Below are positions 54,757-64,000 of a stretch of 64,000 nucleotides of DNA, in pieces (position 1 is the first letter of the stretch; the number at the start of each line of letters is the position of its first letter). A program made the translations under genes and the position numbers. Source of the stretch: Malus domestica. Its lineage: Eukaryota > Streptophyta > Magnoliopsida > Rosales > Rosaceae. The stretch spans positions 3,479,501 through 3,543,500 of the forward strand of contig NC_091673.1 in the NCBI RefSeq assembly GCF_042453785.1, in the 5' to 3' direction. The notes beneath the pieces are model-generated. The model did not search any database. It saw only the letters and a list, made by a program, of their open reading frames with translations, and was not told the origin of the DNA.

Positions 54757-57347
54757 TATGTGTTTATATATATGAGATTCATGTGCATGAGCATGCGTTT
54801 GTAAATTTGGATAATGATTTGGCGTCATATATATATATATATATGATGGTTATTAGAAGAGAAAAAAAGTTTATGATGTGGGGGAGTAATAATTATGGTG
54901 TGGAATTTTATGTGATGACGCAATGAAGGTCAGCTTAAAAGGTAAATGACTAAAATTAAACTCAGTTTGTGATGACTAAATTAATTTGTGTGTTTTATTT
55001 GTTTAATTTGGATGACTCACTGAGCACTCCAACCTTTGGATTGAAGACCCCATCAAGGTGAATTATTACTAAATTATCTAAATTGTTCGCATCAAATACC
55101 TAAATATCCTCCCATCCATTTTCTTGAAATATTAGATTACTATTGTCTGGCCAAGGACACATCTTTTGCAGATTCCTGAGTGAGCTTTGGCAACATAGTA
55201 CTGAATAGTGCTTGGCTTTTGAACCCTCTTTCCTTTGTTTATGTTATTTGCATGTTATGGCAAACTTTTATGCTCTTGTATGATGATTTTCTTCTCATAT
55301 CATATGAAAGACGTGAAATCTCTGCAGACATAAATGCTTTTAATCACTTAAACCAAACAGAATTATTAACTAAACAAATTTCCATAACCAAAAGCTGGTA
55401 CTCTTGGATAAAAGTATAACGAAAAACAGATTCACATTAATTCTACTTATTAGGTCAAACTTTTTGTTTCTTAAGCAAGAAAGTGCAGACTTTATGGTGA
55501 TTGGAAGGGAACTAAATGGCACTTAACCAAAGATGGCACTTGTACCACATAGACAACTACTGATGTTTTATAATTCATAGAGATGACACCTGCTGTGAAT
55601 TTTTGATACGATTCAAAACCACTTATATGATCTAACTTCCACCACATATTATATATGATTTGAAGGTTCAGTGTTCCTCGTCCAACCAAGTTTACAAGTT
55701 CATCATTATTCTTTCACGACGTATTAGGTAATGCCACTTCAGGAGAGGTCAGTAACACAACTAATATGCCAAATGTTATAATATATAAGTTTTTTGATAC
55801 TTGAAAATACATTTTAACAATTTATATTATGATACTTAGTGTACCGAGTTGTATTTCTTGAAAATTTTCTCCTTCCCCAGACCTACTTGTCAATTTTTTT
55901 TTATAGAGAAGATGAATGCTAAAAGAAGATTAGATCAATTAAAAAAGTGGTGTTGCCAAATCTCAGAGCCAGACAGCAACTTGCAGACAAATCTTCTGAA
56001 TGATTTGCATTTAAAAACAGAGTTTAGCACCCTGTGATTTTATCCTTACCTTTATTAATCACAATTATTTAACTATGCATGGTTTAGGTGCTTCCCCACT
56101 ACATCAAACTTCCATTCTGCTCCTAAATTCCAAAGCTAACTGGATAAGACCAGCGAGTGTGATTAAGGAATGTTCCAATAAAAGCATCTGCTAAACATGA
56201 ACCTAACCTCGTGTTCTAACTTTTCATTAGGAAGATGGAAATAGCACAATCCATTGTGTGTAGATTCAAAACTTTGTACAATTAGTGGTAATGACATTAG
56301 TTTGAAGTGTTTTTCAAGATGAGCAATATGTGCTTTTGCATATCTTCATGTGGCCTCACCAAGTTTTTTATCCGACCACCCAATAAGATGTTATATCGCG
56401 ATTTACTTTCCATCTAATTGAACTTCTACTAACAAACATAATGATATGATGTAATTGAAATATCAAGAACATAAATGATATGTTGATAATCAATAATGTG
56501 TTCATATGTTTGTCGATATTAAGTAGTCAAACATTATACATGATTATGCATCACGACCCAAAATTCTTTCGCTAATAAGAAGTGACACTGCGATACCCTA
56601 GCAAAAATGTTAATGAACAAAGACAAAAGAATCACCAAAAATGTACGAAATAATTTCCCATAAATAGGCCCTATGTATAGCTCCTATCCATGACCAAACA
56701 TACTTTTTTTTTATCACAAGAGTCACAACCTCATGATAAATCAAAATATAAATCCCACAGACAACAAATACAACTTGAAAACTTCGGGTCCTACCCATTA
56801 AAAGAAGACAACAAAAGAATAAAGAGAGAAAGCAAAAGACATGATTCACATGAACATGCCTCCATGGCTGCTACAATGGTTTTTCTTACTTTTTTTTTCC
56901 AAAGTTTTTGTGTTTTTGCCTAGTCTATATCTATACATGCAGTAACCAATAGTAGCTAGGGTTTTGTAATGGCTGACGGATAGGTATATATAGATAAAAT
57001 ATGCAGACACAGAAGAGAGAGGGAGCACCACAAAAGTGAGCAAGGTGTTGCCTACAGAGAGGGGACTGGATTTAACAGCTGCCTATTTCTGGTGCCAAAA
57101 ATTACATCATCTGGGAATTTAGAGGGCAACCAAGGTGAAACAATATGATTATCGTGCACAGTGGGGTCTAATTTGTTTATTTTTTTCTGCAAGCTCTCTC
57201 GCGTGGGTGCACGGTGGACCAACCCACTAGGGCCACTCTCGGCCATTTGCTTGGCCCGTCAACTCAGCAAGCCCGAGCAAAGTATGAAGCCACCAACCCA
57301 CCTCACTCCCTCTCTCTCTTGTATGCACACACAAAGCTAATTAACAT
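54757..57347. other. Gene-free interval
   Basis: About 2.6 kb with no coding region I can support. Contains an AT dinucleotide run near 54828-54844 and the second copy of the 15.8-kb repeat (55742-55872). Bases 57040-57250 are less AT-rich, but the open frame there has no family resemblance. Confidence 0.4.
55742..55872. repeat. AT-rich MITE-like repeat, copy 2 of 2
   Basis: Shares CCAAATGTTATAATATA and ACAATTTATATTATGATACT with 15818-15968; its two ends (GGAGAGG.., ..TTTTCTCC) are weakly inverse. Confidence 0.4.
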
Positions 57348-57526
57348 GGAAGATGATTTTCTCCCCTTCAAATCTCTCTCATTTTTTTTTCTCTTATTTG
57401 AACGGTTATGATTAAACCATGTCAACATCTTATATTGATTTTTTATAGGAACAAAAAGACAAAAAATAAAATGTGAAAAAAAGGAAGGGAAAAAGATGGA
57501 AATAGGAAGATAGAGAATTCTACTCC
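57348..57526. mobile_element. Mutator-type MITE B2, diverged copy
   Basis: 179 bp, starting GGAAGATGATTTTCTCC and ending GAGAATTCTACTCC. The flanks AATTAACAT and AATTAATAT form a 9-bp duplication with one difference. The core ACCATGTCAACATCTTATAT matches the family. Confidence 0.75.
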
Positions 57527-58269
57527 AATTAATATTGGACTGATCATGGGACATGATGAGAATCCTTTTTGAGGCATTATAAATGTGGCATATGTCTTGT
57601 TAGCTGTTACCTTCCCTTTTAGTTTCTTCTTGAACTTATGATTCCCAGTTAGTTGATTTTTTTGAAGATATAATCTTTAATTTAAAAGTTACCTAAAAAG
57701 ATAAAAAAAATATTCTTCATTGGATCAAATTGCATAATAAGAACGAAATGGAAGAAGATAAAGAACAATACCAATTAAGAAGATTACTAACTTTCCTCAG
57801 TTAGAATATAAAATAAAGATCTTAAACTCTACTTCACATTAAGGATAACAGATCGATGCTTCTCTATATATATACTCGCAACATTAATTAAATAGGACTT
57901 ACAATAAGATGATTGCATGCAGTCCTAATGCAATCCAAAGCACGATTGCATGCAGTCCGATGTTCAACAAAATGCCTAAAAAGGCCGATATAGATTGGGA
58001 AGCCAAGGGAAATTGCACAAGATGATGTACTTGCTTCATCTTGTTTCCGAGAAGAAAAGTTCTTGAATCTGCCACTTGTTGTGTGGATAGATTCTTCAAC
58101 ATGCCTGGAACATGGGCACATATACATACAGTACGTGTCGTTATACAATTGGAAGGACACTTGAAAAAATTTTCCTCCAATTATATAATGACATGTGATG
58201 TACAACCCCGTGTTCCGGGCACATTGAAAAGTCAATACTGTGTGAACTTTTTTTACTTGGTCCCTTATT
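57527..58269. other. Gene-free interval
   Basis: No gene supported. GATTGCATGCAGTCC occurs twice (57909 and 57943) near a hydrophobic open frame on the minus strand (57899-58180) that I cannot assign. Confidence 0.35.
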
Positions 58270-58440
58270 AAGAGAATTGCTAATGAGACTTTCTCAAAAG
58301 TGGGACTCTCCATAAACTCTTTGTCACCTCATATTTTTTACACAATGTTTTATAATGTTAGGACGGGAATTGACGTCAAACTGTGAGGTGACAGAGAGTC
58401 AATGAAAAGCCCTACTTTTGAGAGAGTCCCTTAACATTCC
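58270..58440 (-). mobile_element. MITE family D, copy 3
   Basis: GAATTGCTAATGAGACTTTC at the left and GAGAGAGTCCCTTAACATTCC at the right are inverted repeats. The inside shares CACCTCATATTTTTTACAC and ATGTTTTATAATGTT with copies 1 and 2. Confidence 0.72.
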
Positions 58441-58484
58441 GCCCCTTATAATAGTGTGGATTCGAGAAGGACATTGTACAATAT

Positions 58485-58506
58485 TATTATTATTATTATT
58501 ATTATT
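58485..58506. repeat. ATT trinucleotide repeat
   Basis: About seven ATT units, next to family D MITE copy 3. Confidence 0.8.
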
Positions 58507-59029
58507 TAATAAAATTAGTATTATTAAGAGAAGGTTCGAAAATGTTACAATAAATTGGGGAGGAGAAATAATTCGAAACAATTACAATAATTTAGAGGGT
58601 GAAAAAGTTTCAAACCTGCGGATGCATGAGTACAAACTCGATACCTTATCCACTAAGATATTGAACAAAATTGTAGAAAATTATTACCATGTTGTGTACA
58701 CTACAATAATTGTTCATAAACTTGAAAAACGAAGACGTTTTGCTCAATATTTTTTTATAGAAAACTTCATTTGAATCTTTGGCAAAGATAATTTTTAGAT
58801 TAAAACAATGAATAAGATCAAAGTCTAATTTTAATCCCTTAATACATTAATAACCTCATTTATTAATTTATATATTTTTAATTTTTTATCTTTTTCTTCC
58901 TAATTTTTAATGTATTAATTTTATTTCATTATAATTTTCATTTTCACTTCATTTATCGTAATATATTTTGTTGTAAATATTTAGATAAATTAATTTTTGT
59001 GATACAATCTATTTTGATGTACTTTGTCT

Positions 59030-59215
59030 TCTTCATTTGGGTACATTAAATTCATTATAATACATTTTGGTACATACATTTAGGTATACACATTTCCATA
59101 CATACATTTCGATACAAACATTTAGGTACATTAATTCAACATAATACATTTTGTTACTAACATTTCAGTGCATACATTTTGGTACACACATTTAGGTACA
59201 TTTTCCTACTCCATT
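59030..59215. repeat. Short tandem ACATTT(A/C)GGTAC array
   Basis: Ten or so imperfect 12-18-bp units of ACATTTNGGTACAT type. The same units recur at 60840-60950 on the far side of the GTACCCA repeat. Confidence 0.65.
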
Positions 59216-59881
59216 GATTAAAATCATATTTCTTTTCAATTTTTTATTAAGGTCTTTGGGTATTAATAACATCATTAATTATTTCAATAATAAAATATTT
59301 TTTATTTCTAAATATATTCATTTAATGTTAAAAATGTTACAATTTGTATATTTATATTTATGACTAAACTTTTTATCATATATTTTTAGTTTTAGTTAGT
59401 ACCCATTTTTAATTTGTAATTCTTTTTTAATTTGTACCAATTTTTTTTTTCAGTTTTAATTTGTACCCATATATTAATTTCTTTTTGTGCCCATATTTTT
59501 TAAAGTTTATTTGTATTTGTACCCATATATTTTTTTATTTGTACTTTTTATTTTGCTAAATGTACCCATGCTAATTATATGTACCCATTCATGTAAAACT
59601 TTTTAATCTTAAAATGTACTCATTCTTAAATATAACAATTTGTTATATGTAAAATGTACCATTTTTTTTTATATAAAATCTACTCAATTTTTTTCTAATC
59701 CGTTTTTAAACTTATATGGGTACATTCTTTTTTCTTTGATTTTAAATTGTATCCATGTCAAGTTTAATCAAAGAAATTTACTAATGTTATTAAGCCTAAT
59801 TTTTTTTTTTTGTTGTGATTTTGAAGAATGTACCCATGTTTTGATACAATAATTTTTTTGGTTAATTTTGATGAATGTACC

Positions 59882-60568
59882 TGTCACATCCCAGTCCAGG
59901 CCCCCACCACATCCCGGGCTCGACTCCACTGTAGCACGATATTATCCGCTTTGGGCTCCGACCACGCCCTCATGATTTTGTTTTTGGAAACTCACACGAG
60001 AACTTCCCAGTGGGTCACCCATCATGGGATTGCTCTCGCACGAACTCGTTTAACTTTGGAGTTCCGATGGAACCCGAAACCAGTAAGCTCCCAAAATGTC
60101 TCGTGTTAGGTAGAGATGAGAATATACATATAAGGCTTATAGAATCCACTCTTTCTGGGCGATGTGGGATGTTACAATCCACCATCCTTAGGGGCCCGAC
60201 GTCCTTGTTGGCACATATCCGACCAGGGATTGGTTCTAATACCAAATTGTCACATCCCGGCCCGGGCAACAAATTGTCACATTCCGGCTCGGGCCCCCAC
60301 CACATCCTGGGCTCGACTCCACTGTAGCACGATATTGTCCACATTGGGCCCCGACCATGCCTTCACGGTTTTGTTTCTGGGAACTCACACGAGAACTTCA
60401 CAGTGGGTCACCCATCATGGGATTGCTCTCACGCGAACTCGCTTAACTTCGGAGTTATGATGGAACCCGAAGCCAGTGAGCTCCCAAAAGGCCTCGTGCT
60501 AGGTAGAGATGATAATATACATATAAGGCTTACATGATCCACTCCCCTGGGCAATGTGGGATGTTACA
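59882..60568 (-). mobile_element. Cassandra TRIM retrotransposon (fossil, complete layout)
   Basis: Two LTRs (59882-60176 and 60275-60568, about 295 bp) flank a short internal part, with a perfect 5-bp target duplication GTACC (59877-59881 and 60569-60573). Both LTRs contain the inverse of a 5S-rRNA-like stretch. An extra 26 bases that repeat an LTR edge sit before the second LTR (60249-60274). By rough eye count the LTRs differ at about a tenth of positions, so the insertion is probably several million years old. No coding region, as is normal for the family. Confidence 0.93.
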
Positions 60569-60573
60569 GTACC

Positions 60574-60606
60574 CATGTTTACACACACACACACACACAC
60601 ACACAC
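60574..60606. repeat. AC microsatellite
   Basis: About fourteen AC units immediately after the Cassandra target duplication, inside the GTACCCA repeat. Confidence 0.85.
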
Positions 60607-60840
60607 AATAGTATATTATATTTTAATATTTTTAATCCCACAAATTATGATTTTTTATTTAAAATCTCATTTATATAAACAACTAAAATTTCTAATTTTT
60701 AATTTAAAAAATATAGTAACGTACATAGAAATAAATTATCACATTAATTTCAGGGACCTCGATCAAAAATTAAAAACCAACAAGGTTTTAATCAAAGAAT
60801 ATTCATAACTAAGGACCACATCCAAAGTATCCTTTAATTT

Positions 60841-61405
60841 AATATAATACATTTTAGTGCATATATTTCGGTACATACATTTCGATACTAACATTTAAAT
60901 ACATTAATTCAATATAATACATTTCAGTACTAACATTTAGGTACATTAATTGAGTCTTTTAAGTTTGAAGAATGTTAAATAAAATTAATAAATAAAAAAA
61001 CTCTTTTTTGGTCAAAAAATAAATTAAAATTTGTATATTAATAAATTTAAATATTAATGGGAGATATTAAATAAAATGCACATTAATTATTTTGAATTAA
61101 GGGCACATCAAGAGATTATAATTAATATGTAATCTAACACCAGATTTATTTTAAATTTCAATATTCTTAAATGATTAAAGTTAAAAACCCCTATTTTTTA
61201 TCCAAAACATGTAAGATAGAGTACTCACCACTCAGTACTTACTGGATCTTCTTCTTCCAATGTCATTGCCTGCCATGAAGCTCTTGGAATATCCATGAGA
61301 CCACTGCAAATGAACATCGATATTTTTATATTTTCATGCATTTTTAGGGTTTTCCCATCACAAATATACAATCTTTCAAATTTAATTAATTTCTCATAAC
61401 CAAGA
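60841..61405. other. Gene-free AT-rich spacer
   Basis: Starts with a second ACATTTNGGTAC-type array (60840-60960), then plain AT-rich sequence. No gene seen. Confidence 0.4.
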
Positions 61406-61868
61406 TTCTAAAAGATGCTAGGCGCTAGTCGGGCGAGGGGATGGGGCCTAGCGCCTAGGCAGGCGCCTAGGTGGACTAGGCGAATTTAAGTAAATCTATT
61501 ATATTTCATGTAAATAAGTATTTATTTATATTTAAAATGTATATAATTTCATTACAAACTACAAAATAGAATGACATATATATTATGAAGTATTGGAACA
61601 TAATGAAAACATGGGGAACAAGCATATAATGTGTGTTCATTTAAGTATTCAACAAGTCTGTTACAATTTATTGAAGAAAAAAATAAAATGCAAAATGAAA
61701 GTTATATATTTTCTATCTAAGTGAGTCGCAACCTAGGTGGGTCTGGGCATGCTAGGCGGTCTAGGCGCAATTTCTTAATTTTCAAACGCCTAAACATTAA
61801 TCGGGATGGTAACCAATCGCCTAGCGCCTAGACAGGGCTTAGACGGCGCTAAGCGGGAATTTTTAGAA
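61406..61868. mobile_element. Foldback element with GGCGCCTAG-rich arms
   Basis: About 460 bp. The left arm starts TTCTAAAAGATGCTAGGCGC and is dense in CTAGGCG and GCGCCTAG. The inverse of the right arm begins GTTCTAAAAATTCCCGCTTAG and is dense in the same motif. The middle 250 bp is AT-rich. It reads like a non-autonomous DNA transposon; superfamily not resolved. Confidence 0.65.
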
Positions 61869-62399
61869 CAGTACTCAGAACCGACACTTGTATCATAGTT
61901 GCACTGTCTTCACTTTCCACTTCCCCCCACTCAAGCAACTACAACTTTTCTTTCTTCCTCCCTCCAATGCCCTACATGAAGTCATCACCATTCACACTCC
62001 GTAGTGATTGGTTCATATAGGATAAGCTCATCAACAATTTTCTCTTCTTGCTAGATTATATCTAATTAATATATGATTCCATTATTTTATTCCATAATCT
62101 ATAGTATAATTAGCAGCTTGCTAGGCTAGATATGTTGTTCAATATATATTCTCCAAATCTTTTCTTGTGGCCTTGTTGTTTATGGAGTATCATTTGTCGT
62201 GTATTATTTATAGTGGAAAATGGACCCATATTATTCTAAAATAATCCTAACATCCATGCGTGATTGTCTTTGTGTGCTTAATTAAGCAACTTAATTAAGG
62301 TCATAATCCACTTACAATGTGAAAACCAAAAGTTGTTTACGTGTGATTTTTTAGTGATGGGAATACGGTCCATACAACAAGTGTCATAATACATGTGAT
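61869..62399. other. Gene-free spacer
   Basis: AT-rich sequence; no gene or repeat recognised. Confidence 0.35.
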
Positions 62400-62584
62400 T
62401 GGATATTTAAAAAAATGAGAAAATTTGATATAACTCTATTTTCAAGAGTCTCTAAGCACAGAGGTATTTCAATATCTCATTGGCCACCATCGTGCATTTC
62501 ACCAACACCAGGAATCGAAACTAGGACGGCAATGTGAAATATGGGTATAGAATTCGTCCTAACCATTGGGCCACCCCGTGGTGG
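62400..62584 (-). repeat. tRNA-derived SINE, older copy
   Basis: On the minus strand, GGGGTGGCCCAATGGTTAGG near 62582 down to 62555 fits a pol III A box (TGGCCCAATGG), and AGTTTCGATTCC near 62512 a B box. The 3' boundary near 62400 is by composition. A second SINE has inserted next to its head. Confidence 0.6.
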
Positions 62585-62595
62585 TTTACCCTTAA

Positions 62596-62800
62596 CTAAT
62601 TTTTTTAATACAACGCTATATTATACACTAAAGAGGGGGGATGGGGAGTTCGGCTAAGCCACAAAATAGACAATCTAATTTGGTATTGAATTCATCATCT
62701 ACTAGATTCGAACCTAAGATCTCTTGTCATCCACGAGATTCGAACCTAAAACCTCTCATTTACAAGTGAAGAAGAATACCACAATATCAAAATACCAAGC
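62596..62800 (-). repeat. SINE with 11-bp target duplication
   Basis: On the minus strand the element has two B-box-like GGTTCGAATC motifs (near 62755 and 62718), the body block GTGGCTTAGCCGAACTCCCC and an A-tail (TTTTTTTAATAC on the plus strand at 62599). It is bounded by TTTACCCTTAA at 62585-62595 and 62801-62811, a perfect 11-bp target duplication, as for LINE-driven insertion. Confidence 0.82.
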
Positions 62801-62811
62801 TTTACCCTTAA

Positions 62812-64000
62812 TTGCTTGAATATTATGATTTTGGCTTCCTAAAATTTAGCTTGCACTTTTTGTGGATTTTATCTACTCCTTAATTCCAGGTTGACTTTTC
62901 TAGAATTTAGCATTCAGAACCGAACGTCCTTCAAATTTCTGATCTTCCAAACTTTCTACATACCTAAGACTCACCACTGCATAATCTCTTCCCTTCTTTC
63001 ATGTTTTGTAAATAAACAAGCCATGAAATCAGCAACTAAGAAACAACTAACAACGCTATTTTATACCTTCGTACTTAAGCCAATAAACCCCACCCCAGCA
63101 AACCCAATGGACCCAGTAAGCATAAATTATACATGTTGACAACGAACATAAATTCAATTTGAACATAAATTACCTGTACAGAACCCCGTTACCTCATTCA
63201 CCCTTATTCAAATTATGATGGCTAAAAACTCAATTGACTCTGGTTCAAACATATTTAACCCGAAACAGATGCAATCGTAATTAACTTTCATATAAAAAAT
63301 CCATCCCAAACCAACTGTTCGTTCAATTTGTTTTCATTGTATGCAGGGATAAAAAAGATTTGTTATTCAAACCATAGGGAGTCAGATAGCGATTGATGTA
63401 ATTCGGTTTAAATAAGTCACACACGCTTTAATTGTTGACGTGGGTGTCATACTAGTGAATTCTATTCCAAACAGATTTGTATAAAATTGGACCCGTATTT
63501 AAAAAAACTCTAAAATAAAATTTCTAACCACTTGTATTATGACAATTGATGTACCAGATCATATTTCCGACACACTGAAAAATTTCTCTGTGTTTTAGAA
63601 CGAAGGGTTTTTGTGTAATTATCAGTTTTAAAAAGGTAATTATAGTGCCAAGTGTCGTGCCATATGAATTTCAATGTGAAATAAGGTTTTTTTTTTATTA
63701 TTATTATTTTTTTTGTGTGTGAGAAAATTCATTGAGTCTGATTGTCTTGTTTGAAAAAGGTGTTTTAGTGGCACCACCATCATTACTTTCAAAAAATACG
63801 ATGTTATGATACTCTGTGATTCCAATTCCTTCTAATGTAGCTAAAAGAATTATGGAATCACTTGAAAATAAGCTTTCACTGTATGAATTATTTTCATTGT
63901 AAGAGTTTTGGACGTCCGTGGAAAAGTCACACTACTAGAAATTTGAGTACAGGCCACTTATTTTGGGGCCACGTCCAACTCACGAAACAGTGGCGTTTTT
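62812..64000. other. Gene-free interval to the end of the window
   Basis: No gene supported; the short open frames (for example 62891-63139) show no family resemblance. There is a T-rich low-complexity run at 63687-63716. The last 70 bases are cut by the window edge. Confidence 0.35.

Larger units (their letters stand above)
59215..60840 (+). repeat. GTACCCA-studded AT-rich repeat, copy 3, split by Cassandra
   Basis: Begins like copy 1 (TTTCTTTTCAATTTTTTATT, AGGTCTTTGGGTATTAATAA), continues with TTTGTACCCAT units, is interrupted by the Cassandra element at 59882-60568, and closes with AGGGACCTCGATCAAAAATT and ACTAAGGACCACATCC. Confidence 0.7.

Noticed and set aside
57899-58313. A hydrophobic open frame on the minus strand that looks like membrane helices
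   Set aside because: Composition reflects a T-rich stretch and a repeated TGCATGCAGTCC block; no family resemblance, and two overlapping frames are equally open.
60010-60460. Overlapping open frames on both strands
   Set aside because: They fall within the non-coding Cassandra element.
62891-63139. An 82-codon open frame near the right end
   Set aside because: No domain, no start context, and next to repeats; open by chance.

Overview
The window is nuclear DNA of a flowering plant. The genes are intron-rich with GT..AG introns, the intergenic DNA is AT-rich and crowded with MITEs, SINEs and Cassandra TRIM elements, and every gene family recognised is plant-type. The style of the repeats (Cassandra, Mutator-type foldback MITEs, an AT-rich family studded with GTACCCA) makes me favour a Rosaceae genome such as apple or pear. 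That is inference, not proof.

Layout. Positions 1-28.7 kb and 32-54 kb carry the genes. In order: an LRR receptor kinase of the NIK type (+, 1659-4731); an F-box/LRR/FBD protein (-, 5572-7055); a TTM1/TTM2-type triphosphate tunnel metalloenzyme with a uridine-kinase-like P-loop domain (-, 8971-13274); a class III peroxidase of the PER11 type (-, 20957-22500); a PAC1-like proteasome assembly chaperone (-, 24145-24948); a LAG1/LOH ceramide synthase (-, 26077-28711); a SOB-FIVE-LIKE protein (+, 32447-32887); a plastid-type GNAT acetyltransferase (+, 37648-38226); a 51-residue membrane protein (-, 38858-39013); a chloroplast chaperonin of the Cpn60beta4 type (-, 41219-45429); a phytosulfokine precursor (+, 48984-49545); and a group S bZIP factor (-, 53553-54176). 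For the multi-exon genes I joined exons by hand at GT..AG sites. In each case the frame stays open and the protein length suits the family.

The genes form no operon. What links them is conserved order: from memory, the TTM2, TLC, SOFL, GNAT and Cpn60beta4 genes stand in the same order at Arabidopsis At1g26190-At1g26230, with other neighbours of this window at At1g68850-68880, At1g13570-13590 and At3g25540-25560.

The gene-poor parts (14.5-20.9, 28.9-32.4, 33.3-37.6, 39.3-41.2, 45.5-48.9, 49.6-53.5 and 54.4-64 kb) are built of short mobile elements. The best resolved are five Mutator-type MITEs with perfect 9-bp target duplications (a sixth has one mismatch, a seventh imperfect flanks); a 2.2-kb long-TIR element (33334-35539) with a perfect 9-bp duplication that holds a Cassandra TRIM and two MITEs; a second Cassandra (59882-60568); a five-copy MITE family with GGAACTTTAACGAAAA-like ends; and a SINE with an 11-bp target duplication. 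No virus-derived coding region, CRISPR array, tRNA gene or true rRNA gene was seen. The only 5S-like sequence lies inside the Cassandra LTRs.
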